A DNA stretch of 64,000 bases from Oscillospiraceae bacterium (GTDB lineage: Bacteria; Bacillota; Clostridia; Lachnospirales; Lachnospiraceae): positions 54,384 to 118,383 of the forward strand of contig JAETOO010000012.1 of assembly GCA_021771715.1 (NCBI GenBank), given 5' to 3'. Shown here in pieces: positions 52,681 to 60,746 of this stretch. How positions within the stretch are numbered: the first letter of the stretch is position 1; the number at the start of each line of letters is the position of its first letter. The notes below the pieces were generated by a model. It was not told where the DNA came from, searched no databases, and was given only the letters and a program-made list of their open reading frames with translations. Position numbers and translations under genes: made by a program.

Positions 52681-52962
52681 TGCTGTCCCGGTCTGCCGGT
52701 ACACGTCGCCGACGATCTGCTCAACCAGCCGCTTCGCCTCCCGCATTCCGACGGCGGCCCCGACGATCAGCGTCTCGCCCTTTCGCGCTGCCTGCCTCCT
52801 GTAATTGCCTGGCGAGAGGATCTCGAGCTGATTCTCCTTCGTCGCCGGCAGCGTGATCAGCAGCAGAAACGGCCAGCCGCTCTCCTCCTCGAGCTTTCGC
52901 ATAATACGCTCCCTGCTTTTTTCTGCAGTTTTCCCAAAATACGGATTTCGATACCAAATCAT
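52588..52962 (-). CDS. Hypothetical protein with 39-bp repeats, truncated by a stop in a repeat
   Basis: A 124-residue protein I do not recognise. Residues 1-95 are compact and charged (WYRNPYFGKTAEKSRERIMRKLEEE; GWPFLLLITLPATKENQLEILS; GETLIVGAAVGMREAKRLVEQIVGDVYRQ) and could be a small alpha/beta domain. The C-terminus is a 13-residue tandem repeat (VREYFAKSDESTN). The next unit continues in frame past the stop: RE-TAA-FAKSGEST, where the equivalent codon in the first unit is TAT. It lies between the DUF2953 and Nudix genes on the same strand. Confidence 0.72.
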   Translation of the reverse strand: MIWYRNPYFGKTAEKSRERIMRKLEEESGWPFLLLITLPATKENQLEILSPGNYRRQAARKGETLIVGAAVGMREAKRLVEQIVGDVYRQTGTANVREYFAKSDESTNVREHFTESDRTSNDRE

Positions 52963-52987
52963 GGAAACTTCCTCTCAGACAAATGGC

Positions 52988-53025
52988 CAAAATGCCGACA
53001 TTCCGCACTTACGGAATCCCGGCAT
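52988..53025 (-). terminator. Hairpin after the Nudix gene
   Basis: GATGCCGGGATTCCG pairs with CGGAATGTCGGCAT across a short loop; minus-strand reading continues TTTTGG. Confidence 0.7.
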
Positions 53026-53032
53026 CTGGTGG

Positions 53033-53485
53033 CTAAAAGTATTTTCGGTTTCCCCAAAGATTATTTTTTTTCAAATTCAGATACTCACTGTAAGCCTTCT
53101 CCAGAATCATCTTCTCATTCGAAAACTTCAGCAGATGGTATGCCTCATGAAATTTGTAATATCCCGAGTCTACAAAATACTCCTCTCGTTGTGGCTTGCT
53201 GTAATAGCTGTCCGCCATCATCAGGTACCAGTGAACATCCTTTGACACCGTATCCTCCGGGACATTGAATGTATACTGGCTCTTGCCGATATACTTGATA
53301 ATCGACGCCCGGACACCTGTCTCCTCCAGCACCTCACGGGCAGCAGTCTCCTTGAAATCCTCTCCGGCCTCCACGGTTCCCTTTGGAAGAACCCAGCCTT
53401 CATACTTGTTCTTGTAGCTCTTGTACAGGACAAGTATCTTCCCCCTGAATATCACCACACCGCCACAGCTTGTTGCTTCAATCAT
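53033..53485 (-). CDS. NUDIX hydrolase
   Basis: A 150-residue Nudix protein. The Nudix box GTVEAGEDFKETAAREVLEETGV (residues about 36-58) matches GX5EX7REUXEEXGU fully. N-terminal SCGGVVIFRGKILVLYKSYKNKYEGWVLPKG is typical of the diadenosine-polyphosphate or NTP-hydrolysing groups. The substrate is unknown. A good promoter is about 50 bases upstream and a hairpin follows the gene. Confidence 0.95.
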   Translation of the reverse strand: MIEATSCGGVVIFRGKILVLYKSYKNKYEGWVLPKGTVEAGEDFKETAAREVLEETGVRASIIKYIGKSQYTFNVPEDTVSKDVHWYLMMADSYYSKPQREEYFVDSGYYKFHEAYHLLKFSNEKMILEKAYSEYLNLKKNNLWGNRKYF

Positions 53486-53532
53486 TGCAAGTCCTCCTGT
53501 TCGCGCAGTGAAACTGTATCATCACTGCTGAC

Positions 53533-53561
53533 AGTATAACTCTTTTTCCAGGTGTAAGCAA
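53533..53561 (-). promoter_or_regulatory. Promoter of the Nudix gene
   Basis: Minus-strand TTGCTT, 17-bp spacer, TATACT. Confidence 0.7.
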
Positions 53562-53577
53562 GTACCAAAATTCCCGG

Positions 53578-55143
53578 TTACTGCCGGATGCTGTAGTACG
53601 CCTGAAAAATCTCCGACGCAATCGGCACCGCCGTCTGGCTCCCGGTGCCCCCGTCCTCTGCAATGACCGCCACCACCAGGTCCGGGTCATCCACGTTGGA
53701 AAACCCGACGAACCAGGAATGCGTTCCCTCATTTCCGTTTGCCCCGTACTCGGCGGAGCCTGTCTTTCCCGCCGCCGTGTAATTGTACCAGCTAAGCGCT
53801 GTGGCCGTTCCCGTGGCCACCGTCTCCTTCATATCCTCGGTGAGCAGTCTGGCCTCCTCCGTCGTCATCAGCCGCTTGTACTTCGAGGGGCTGTTTTTGG
53901 ACACCATCGTGCCGTCGAACGCCTCGATGTGATCGATCAGATACGGCTTCATCAGGATGCCCCCGTTCGCCACCGTCGAAGTGATCAGCGCCATGTGCAG
54001 CGGAGTCACAAGCGTGTTGCCCTGCCCGATCGCAGTCGTCATCTGCTCTCCAAGGGACGAATCCTTGTCGAGCACGAACTGCGACGTGCTGTGCTGCATC
54101 GAGGCCGGGAGCGCCTTGTTGAACAGAAAGTCCTCGCAGAGCGCGTGAAACTCCTCATTGTCCAGATCCAGGCCGATCTGCGCGAACGCGGTGTTGCAGG
54201 AATGCGCAAACGCACCCTTCAGGTCCTCCTCCCCGTGCGCCGTCTGGTTGTAGCAGTTGATCGTCACATCCTCGACGGTCAGCCTGGCGTTGCAGTTGAA
54301 CTGGAACTGCGTGTACGCGTTCGGCTGCTGTCGCATGAACGCGAGCGTCGTCAGAATCTTGAACGTCGAGCCCGGAGGGTACAGCCCCTGCGTCGCGCGG
54401 TTGAGCAACACGCTGCTCGAGCTGTCTGTCACGACACTCTCCCAGATCTCCTCGATGGCGTTCGGGTCATAGTCCGGCTTGGAAACCATCGCAAGGATCT
54501 TGCCCGTCTTCGGCTCCAGCGCGACGACAGCGCCGTTGTAGCCGCCAAGTGCTTGGTACGCCGCATTCTGCAGCGTCGCGTTCAAGGTCACGACGACGGA
54601 ATCGCCCATCTGTTTTTCCTCGTCCGACTCCTTGAGCTGTGTTAGCACCGACGCGTGCGACGCGAGCAGGTCATAGTTGCTCGTCGCCTCGAGCCCGGAT
54701 TTGCCGTTCGTCGCATAGCCAATCACATGCGCAAACACATTCGCGTACGGGTACACGCGGGTCTCTGTGCCATCCTCCCCCACCCGCGTCTCCGCCAGCA
54801 CGCTGCCGTCCGCGGACAGAATCGGCCCACGGATGTACTTGTCGGTGTTGGCGTCCTGCTTGGTGTTGTAGACATTTGAATTCAGGTCGTCGGCCTTCAC
54901 CGCATTCAGATAGACGACGTACCCGATCATCAGCAGGAACAAGAACACGAAGGTGTAGGTCACGATGCCCAGCTCCGTGTTGCGCTCTTTTCCGCCCAGC
55001 GGCTCCGGCTCCTGCTCAAAGCGAACCTCGCGGACTTTTACCGGAATCTTACCGTTTCTTTTTCCACCTGCGCTTTTTCTTTCCTGTGGACCCGTACCCG
55101 TCCTCGTATCCGCCGTCGTACCGGTAATCTTCTTCCTGCCCAT
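53578..55143 (-). CDS. Class B penicillin-binding protein
   Basis: A 521-residue transpeptidase. A basic N-terminal stretch of about 60 residues precedes one membrane helix (VTYTFVFLFLLMIGYVVYL). The active-site motifs are LYPPGSTFKILTT (SxxK), FAHSCNTAFAQ (SxN) and AAGKTGSAEYG (KTG). It cross-links peptidoglycan, most likely paired with the FtsW/RodA-type polymerase encoded just upstream. The start is uncertain: the ATG at 55143 (MGRKKITG) has GGAGG 5 bases upstream but lies 95 bases inside the end of the ftsW-like gene; a GTG just before the membrane helix is an alternative. Confidence 0.92.
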   Translation of the reverse strand: MGRKKITGTTADTRTGTGPQERKSAGGKRNGKIPVKVREVRFEQEPEPLGGKERNTELGIVTYTFVFLFLLMIGYVVYLNAVKADDLNSNVYNTKQDANTDKYIRGPILSADGSVLAETRVGEDGTETRVYPYANVFAHVIGYATNGKSGLEATSNYDLLASHASVLTQLKESDEEKQMGDSVVVTLNATLQNAAYQALGGYNGAVVALEPKTGKILAMVSKPDYDPNAIEEIWESVVTDSSSSVLLNRATQGLYPPGSTFKILTTLAFMRQQPNAYTQFQFNCNARLTVEDVTINCYNQTAHGEEDLKGAFAHSCNTAFAQIGLDLDNEEFHALCEDFLFNKALPASMQHSTSQFVLDKDSSLGEQMTTAIGQGNTLVTPLHMALITSTVANGGILMKPYLIDHIEAFDGTMVSKNSPSKYKRLMTTEEARLLTEDMKETVATGTATALSWYNYTAAGKTGSAEYGANGNEGTHSWFVGFSNVDDPDLVVAVIAEDGGTGSQTAVPIASEIFQAYYSIRQ

Positions 55144-57229
55144 AGCTGCCTCCGTCCTCATACGAATCGTCTGCTCCATATCCGCTTCCGCGGTATCCGT
55201 CACTCATCCCGCCGTCCGGCCCGTAGCCGCGATACCCATCGCCGTACTCCTCTCTCCCGCCGTAGCCGTCTTCGCCATAGTCATCTCCGCTGTAGCCGTC
55301 CCTGTAAGCGCCGTCCTCGCCGTAGCGTCCTCCATAGGAATCTTCTCCGTAGCCATTCCCATAGCCGCCGCTCATCCCGCCATCCGGCCCGTAGCCATCG
55401 CCGTAATGGTTTTCATAAGCACGATCTCTTCCGTAACCGCTTCCGTAAGAACCATCCCCGGCATAGTCATCCCCATAAGAGCTGTCCTCGCCGTAATCGT
55501 CTGCTCCATATCCGCTTCCGCGGTATCCGCCACTCATCCCGCTATCCGCCCCATAGCCATCGCCGTAATCGTCTTCATAAGCACGACCTCTGCCGTAACC
55601 GCTTCCGTAAGAGCCATTCTCGTCATAGCCGTCCCCATAGGAATCGCTGCCTCTGCCGTAACCATTTCCGTAGGAGCCGTTTTCGCCGTAGCCGTTCCCA
55701 TAAGACCCATCACCGCCGTAATTATGACCGCCGCCATTGGAGCCGCCACTATAAGAGCCGCCATCATAACCGCCATCCCGATAGCCGCCCGCATATCCGC
55801 CGTCATAACCGTACGCACCGCTTCCGCCGCGATAGGGCCCGCCGGCTCCCCCGTAGGAATCGCCGTAGCCTCCGCCCGCCGGTCCGACCGGCGCGCTCTG
55901 ACGCAGCAGCTTCTCCTGATTCTTCTTCTCCTCATCGCGCTGCAGCATATACAGGCCCTGGACAATCGCGAACATAATCAGCGTGCTCAGCATCGAGCTG
56001 CCCCCGTAGCTCACGAACGGCAGCGTCACTCCGGTCAGCGGAATCAGCTTGATACCGCCGCCGATTGTCAGAAAAATCTGCGTCGCGTACGTGCTTCCAA
56101 GCCCGACCGCCACCAGCCGGTAAAAGCGGTTTGAGAGCTGCATTGCGATATTGACGAACATGATAAAGCAGCTCATGCAGACCAGGATCAGACAGATCCC
56201 GAAAATCCCGCCAAGCTCCTCGGTAACCGCGGAAAACATCATATCCTGCTCCACGAACGGAATCGCGTTCGGCGATCCCTGGCAGAGCCCGGTGCCGAGC
56301 CAGCCGCCCGCGCTGATGGAGAACAAGGACTGGCAGATCTGGTAGCTTCCGCCCTGGTAATCCTTGAACGGATCCTTCCACGCCTCGACTCTGACGCGCA
56401 CATGCGCAAACAGAAAATAGGCCCCGACTGCCGCCAGGGAGCCGGACAGAATCCCCGTCAGCACAAGAAACGGATTCTTCGTCGCGACAAATAGCATGAC
56501 AAGGTAGGTGATAAAGAAGATCACCGCACTTCCCAGATCCTTCGACACCACCAGAATCAGCACATGGATCGCGGCGAGCACCGTCGCCACCACGATTTTC
56601 TTGAAATTGCGCGCGTTCGACAGCAGGCCTGCGATCGCGAACACATAGATAATCTTTACAAACTCTGACGGCTGCACCGAAATCCCTCCCACGGTAAAGG
56701 AGAGCTTCGCGCCGTATGTCACCCGCGCGGCGATCGCGACAAGCGCCAGCAGACCGATTCCCGCGAGCGTGTAGAACCAGTACATTTTCGTGATAAACCG
56801 GAGCTTCCGGATGATCACAGGGATCAGCAGCGCGACCACGGTGGAGAGCACCGCGATCTGGAACTGTTTGATACACTTATCATAGTTCAGGCGCGTCAGC
56901 ATGATGAAGCCGATGCAGATCAGCATGCACATATTGTTGATCAGCAGCTTGGAGGCCAGCGGGTACAGATTTCTGAACAGCACAAGCACGGCCACCAGAT
57001 AGATCATCTGTGCCCCGTAGAACATCAGCACCGTCAGCTCTGTCTTTTCCAGATACAGCACGGTAAATGCCACAAAGTGCATTGCAAACATCAGCATATT
57101 CTGGCGCAGAAACAGATACTCCCGCGCTTCGTCGTCCTTCTTGTGGAACACGGTAAAGCACTGGAAGGTGTACAGCGCCATCAGAATAATGATCAGGTAT
57201 TTCGAAACCTGTATGATGAGATTCGTCAT
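55049..57229 (-). CDS. FtsW/RodA/SpoVE family protein with long Gly/Tyr-rich tail
   Basis: A 726-residue SEDS-family glycan polymerase. Residues 1-440 contain about eleven membrane helices and the conserved QPSEFVKIIYVFAIAGLL, KDLGSAVIFFITYLVMLFVA, GIPFV-like and LPLTGVTLPFVSYGGSSMLS (here IPLTGVTLPFVSYGGSS) blocks. Residues about 448-726 are a low-complexity tail rich in Gly, Tyr, Asp and Ser (YGDGYGADSGMSGGY-like units) ending KKKRRWKKKR. SEDS proteins normally stop soon after the last helix. It starts 3 bases after the U32 gene stop and overlaps the PBP gene. Confidence 0.94.
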   Translation of the reverse strand: MTNLIIQVSKYLIIILMALYTFQCFTVFHKKDDEAREYLFLRQNMLMFAMHFVAFTVLYLEKTELTVLMFYGAQMIYLVAVLVLFRNLYPLASKLLINNMCMLICIGFIMLTRLNYDKCIKQFQIAVLSTVVALLIPVIIRKLRFITKMYWFYTLAGIGLLALVAIAARVTYGAKLSFTVGGISVQPSEFVKIIYVFAIAGLLSNARNFKKIVVATVLAAIHVLILVVSKDLGSAVIFFITYLVMLFVATKNPFLVLTGILSGSLAAVGAYFLFAHVRVRVEAWKDPFKDYQGGSYQICQSLFSISAGGWLGTGLCQGSPNAIPFVEQDMMFSAVTEELGGIFGICLILVCMSCFIMFVNIAMQLSNRFYRLVAVGLGSTYATQIFLTIGGGIKLIPLTGVTLPFVSYGGSSMLSTLIMFAIVQGLYMLQRDEEKKNQEKLLRQSAPVGPAGGGYGDSYGGAGGPYRGGSGAYGYDGGYAGGYRDGGYDGGSYSGGSNGGGHNYGGDGSYGNGYGENGSYGNGYGRGSDSYGDGYDENGSYGSGYGRGRAYEDDYGDGYGADSGMSGGYRGSGYGADDYGEDSSYGDDYAGDGSYGSGYGRDRAYENHYGDGYGPDGGMSGGYGNGYGEDSYGGRYGEDGAYRDGYSGDDYGEDGYGGREEYGDGYRGYGPDGGMSDGYRGSGYGADDSYEDGGSYGQEEDYRYDGGYEDGYGSTGKKKRRWKKKR
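55060..55890 (-). repeat. Repetitive DNA encoding the FtsW/RodA tail
   Basis: Many imperfect units with GGY codons (seen as ATAGCC, GTAGCC on the plus strand) fill the region. Larger direct repeats exist; for example the block starting TCTGCTCCATATCCGCTTCC occurs at about 55170 and about 55500, 330 bp (110 codons) apart, with about 35 identical bases. Confidence 0.85.
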
Positions 57230-57232
57230 AAC

Positions 57233-59887
57233 CTACTCTACCCCTCTTTTGAAATGTCCCCGCGTGCCGGTGTGCGTCGCTTCCTCTGCCACCTGCTTCC
57301 GGCTGTCCGAAAAGGCCCGCAGGTACCGCTCCAACACCTCCGCCGTCCCATCTCCCGTCTCTGTCGTGAACGAGAGACGCAGCGTCTGCGGATTCAGCCT
57401 GGCGATCTCCTCCCGGCAGTCCGCCAGCTCCAGCGGAACGGAATTGTAAATGGTATTGCAGCAGCTCGCGCAGCGGTTCCACACCGGAAACGCTGCATGT
57501 TTGCGGTCCCGCAGGGAAAGCACGCGCGGTCTCCCCGTGCAGCCCCCTGTATTGTTCGTCACACACTGTGCGGAGTGCATGAGTGCCTGATGCCCGTACA
57601 CGACCAGCTCATACTGACACTGCGGACATGCGATGCTGCGGCGCTCCGCCTCGAGCAGCTGCTTCAGCTCTTTGAAGTTCAGCTCCGCCGGAAGTGCCCT
57701 GCGGCCGATTCCCAGCTCCCGCAGGACCTCTGCCGCTCTGGAATTGTACGCGTAGCAGGTATCGTCCGCGGTCAGGAGGGCCCCACTTGGCCCATAAGCG
57801 CGCAGATAGGCGAGCTCATCGAGCGTATGCACCAGAAAACCGTCAAATAGATCCAGCAGCCCGGTCTGTCTCAGCTTCTCGAACAGCGCCCGGTCCTCTC
57901 CCCGGAACACCGGCGGGAGATTCAAAAAGCAGCGGAAACCGGCCTTCTTCACCCTGCCGGAGAGCTCGCGCAGCCTGTCCTCGTTCACGCGATATCGCCC
58001 TTCGCACGCCAGCATGAGATCCAGATAAACATCCGATAGCCGCTGATCGCCCAGGCGCAGAACCGCATCCAGCTGCTCCGCCGTCATAACAGAAGCAGAG
58101 AACTGCCATTCTCCTGCAGGCTGATTCTGATTCGTCCGATTATCTGCGGACTGTTCCATTCCGTCATTTGCAGATCGCTCTGCCTGGTCATCTGCTGACT
58201 GTTCCGTCCGGGCATCTACAGACCACTCCATTCGGTCATTTGCAGATCGCTCTGCCTGGGCATTTGCAGACTGTTCCGTCCGGGCGTCTGCAGACTGCTC
58301 CATTCCGTCATTTGCAGATCGCTCTGCCTGGGCATCTGCAGACTGCCGCGTCTGGCCGCATGCAGCGGGCTCGGACGTCCCGGCACCCCTGCGGCTTCCG
58401 CTCAGAATTTCAGTTTCCAGCTCCGCCAGGGCGCGCCTGCGCAGCTCATTCAGCTCGCGAACCGCCACAAACACGCCGTCCTCCATCCGGATGTCCAGCG
58501 TCTCAAATTCAAACGGCGTGTTGCCGGTCTTGCGCAGCTGCTTTTCGACCGCTTCCCTGGTCGTCGGCTGCGACTGCGCGGGCGAGATATCCTGCTCCGA
58601 ACACACCGTGACTGCATGCGAGTCGCAAATCACCTTGAGTATAGCAGGGCTCCCGGCCGAAATCTTTAACTCTCCCTTAATTTTTTCTTTGCAGTTCCTG
58701 TCGAGATACCGCTCCTTCAGCTCCGTAAGAAGGGCCTCGTTCCTCGTCCGATACCACGTGCCGCCGGCCTTTTGGCGCACTGCATTTTCCGGAAGCGGCA
58801 CGGTTGCGCCCTCCCGGACATCACTCCCCAGAGTAAAGGAAACGGGAGCGCTGTGCGATTCAATCACATCTCCCCGGTGCAGCGGCTCAAGCGCCGTTGC
58901 CCGCAGCCTGCCGTTTTTCCCTTTCTGGACGCGGATGGCTGCAGTCCCGAAATGGTTCGGGCGGTCCATCGACATCATGTCTGGCCCGTTATGACTGTAA
59001 TAGTAGCCCTCCGTGAACCCGCCGCGGTTGTACAGATCCAGCAGCGCCCGGTAATCCTCCGGGAGCACCTGACTGCTCTTTCGCCCGGACTCCAGACAAT
59101 CGTCGATATACCTCCGGTAGATGCTCACGACCCCCGCCGTGTACTCCGGCCGCTTCATCCTGCCCTCAATTTTCAGAGAGGCGATCCCGGCCTCCAATAG
59201 CTGCGGCAAAATCTCCAGCGTACAGAGATCCTTCATGCTGAGCATACATTTTGCCCCGCAAAGTGCCCTCCCGGACGCATCCTCCGTCTGGTATGGCAGG
59301 CGGCACGGCTGCGCACAGCGCCCGCGGTTCCCGCTTCGCCCGCCGATCATGCTGCTGAAGAGACACTGACCGGAGTAGGAGTAGCACAACGCGCCGTGGA
59401 TAAACGTCTCGACCTCGATGCCGGTCTGCTCGATGATCCGCCGGATCTCCGCCAAGGACAGCTCGCGCGCCGTCACGACCCGCGTCACACCCTGCTCTGC
59501 GAGCAGACGCGCCCCGTCGACTCCCGTCACAGTCATCTGCGTGCTCGCATGCACCGGAAGCTGCGGAAACATTTCCCGGATAAACTGCAGCACGCCCAGG
59601 TCCTGCACAATCACACCGTCCAGCCCTGCCTGATCGTACGGCAGCAGATACGCGTACAACGCTTCCTCCAGCTCCTGCTCCTTCAGCAGCGTGTTTACCG
59701 TCATATACAGCTTTTTCCCGTGGATATGGCAGTAGTCAATCCCCGCAAGCAACGCTTCCTGCTCCGGATTATCCGCATACGCACGGGCCCCGAATCTGCT
59801 GCCCCCGATATAGACCGCATCCGCCCCCGCATTCACCGCTGCCCGCAGACTGTCATACGACCCCGCCGGCGCCAATAATTCTACCAT
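57233..59887 (-). CDS. U32 family peptidase/collagenase-like protein
   Basis: An 884-residue U32 protein. The N-terminal barrel begins MVELLAPAGSYDSLRAAVNAG and carries GALCYSYSGQCLFSSMIGGRS, NRGRCAQPCRLPY and the U32 signature SLKIEGRMKRPEYTAGVVSIYRRYID. A C-terminal DUF3656-like region includes NRCASCCNTIYN. Some U32 proteins hydroxylate rRNA or tRNA rather than cleave proteins, and the clustered Cys are compatible with an Fe-S cofactor. Residues about 512-580 are a repeat insert. The start is fixed by GGAGG 5 bases upstream. First of a tight unit with ftsW-like and pbp genes. Confidence 0.93.
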   Translation of the reverse strand: MVELLAPAGSYDSLRAAVNAGADAVYIGGSRFGARAYADNPEQEALLAGIDYCHIHGKKLYMTVNTLLKEQELEEALYAYLLPYDQAGLDGVIVQDLGVLQFIREMFPQLPVHASTQMTVTGVDGARLLAEQGVTRVVTARELSLAEIRRIIEQTGIEVETFIHGALCYSYSGQCLFSSMIGGRSGNRGRCAQPCRLPYQTEDASGRALCGAKCMLSMKDLCTLEILPQLLEAGIASLKIEGRMKRPEYTAGVVSIYRRYIDDCLESGRKSSQVLPEDYRALLDLYNRGGFTEGYYYSHNGPDMMSMDRPNHFGTAAIRVQKGKNGRLRATALEPLHRGDVIESHSAPVSFTLGSDVREGATVPLPENAVRQKAGGTWYRTRNEALLTELKERYLDRNCKEKIKGELKISAGSPAILKVICDSHAVTVCSEQDISPAQSQPTTREAVEKQLRKTGNTPFEFETLDIRMEDGVFVAVRELNELRRRALAELETEILSGSRRGAGTSEPAACGQTRQSADAQAERSANDGMEQSADARTEQSANAQAERSANDRMEWSVDARTEQSADDQAERSANDGMEQSADNRTNQNQPAGEWQFSASVMTAEQLDAVLRLGDQRLSDVYLDLMLACEGRYRVNEDRLRELSGRVKKAGFRCFLNLPPVFRGEDRALFEKLRQTGLLDLFDGFLVHTLDELAYLRAYGPSGALLTADDTCYAYNSRAAEVLRELGIGRRALPAELNFKELKQLLEAERRSIACPQCQYELVVYGHQALMHSAQCVTNNTGGCTGRPRVLSLRDRKHAAFPVWNRCASCCNTIYNSVPLELADCREEIARLNPQTLRLSFTTETGDGTAEVLERYLRAFSDSRKQVAEEATHTGTRGHFKRGVE
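58149..58340 (-). repeat. 24-bp (72-bp higher-order) in-frame tandem repeat in the U32 gene
   Basis: Eight contiguous 24-bp units start at 58149 and every 24 bp to 58317, with a partial ninth at 58341. Three unit types recur in a fixed order, giving a 72-bp super-repeat. They encode SADARTEQ, SANAQAER and SANDGMEQ. Confidence 0.95.
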
Positions 59888-60080
59888 ACATTCCTCCGTA
59901 TCCATGCTATCTGGTCCGTACCATCGACTCTGCCCCGTACACTGCTTCCTCTGAACAGCTGCAGGGTCTTGCTTCATAACCCGAAAAAATAAAAGCTGCA
60001 ACCATCTCCATAACCTCTCTGTGAAAAATGAAAGTGTATGCAAATAATTGCAGCCATATAGTGCTTTGTGCGTCCTGTTT

Positions 60081-60488
60081 TCACTCACCCTTTTGCTTCA
60101 ACTGCGCCTCAAGCCGGACAAGCTCTTTCTGAAGCTCCGCATTTTTCTCCTCGAGTGTCTGGATTTCCTTCTCCGCATTCTCCAGTTTGATCTGTGCCGT
60201 AATCATCTCATGCTTAAAATCATAGATCTCACGGTCCTTCTCGGACAGCTCGTCCTCCAGCTCCTCCACTTTCCGCTTCACCTTAAAATAGTCATCTGCC
60301 GTGTTCAGATTCAGCAGAATCCCGCGCATCTCCGGCGAAAGCCTGTGGTATCCGTCCATCCCCCGGAACTCCGAAATCTTTCCGTTCAGATAAGTCGCCA
60401 CACGCTGCAGATACTCCTCGCTCTCATAGCCGCTCAACGTGTAAATTTTTCCCGCAATAATTACCTGTGTATTATTCTTGGCCGACAT
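60081..60488 (-). CDS. zapA: Cell division protein ZapA
   Basis: A 135-residue ZapA-like FtsZ-ring stabiliser. The N-terminal globular domain (NTQVIIAGKIYTLSGYESEEYLQRVATYLNGKI) is followed by a long coiled coil (VKRKVEELEDELSEKDREIYDFKHEMI) to the end. The ATG at 60488 has AAAGGA 10 bases upstream. It precedes the U32-ftsW-pbp genes on the same strand, linking division and wall synthesis. Confidence 0.92.
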   Translation of the reverse strand: MSAKNNTQVIIAGKIYTLSGYESEEYLQRVATYLNGKISEFRGMDGYHRLSPEMRGILLNLNTADDYFKVKRKVEELEDELSEKDREIYDFKHEMITAQIKLENAEKEIQTLEEKNAELQKELVRLEAQLKQKGE

Positions 60489-60555
60489 GTCAGTCCATTC
60501 CTTTCCCCTGTGCCCTGTATATCCCCTCACGCATCCGGATTCCTGCTATTTTAGA

Positions 60556-60584
60556 ATGCTAACACATTTCTTACGGAATTACAA
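60556..60584 (-). promoter_or_regulatory. Candidate promoter of zapA
   Basis: Minus-strand TTGTAA, 17-bp spacer, TAGCAT. Confidence 0.5.
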
Positions 60585-60659
60585 CCTTTTTCCCGGCCCA
60601 TCACGAAGCGATTTCATCTGCCGGATGCGCTACGGTACGACCGAGAGCCAGCTGTAACA

Positions 60660-60701
60660 GAATCTGCCTCTTTTAAGCTGCCTGCAGCGAGAGGCAGATT
60701 C
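60660..60701. terminator. Hairpin between ruvB and zapA
   Basis: GAATCTGCCTC and GAGGCAGATTC form a perfect 11-bp stem with a 20-base loop. No clear T-run follows, so it may be a terminator or an RNA processing/stability element. Confidence 0.55.
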
Positions 60702-60746
60702 TCGCCTGGTAAAATTCAGGTGTTCTCACGGACTTTGCAGCACTGT

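Noticed and set aside
54965-56134. 389-residue plus-strand ORF rich in Ala, Ile and Val
   Set aside because: It is the antisense shadow of the Gly/Tyr-rich FtsW tail repeats. It has no ribosome binding site and its composition follows directly from the complement of glycine and tyrosine codons.
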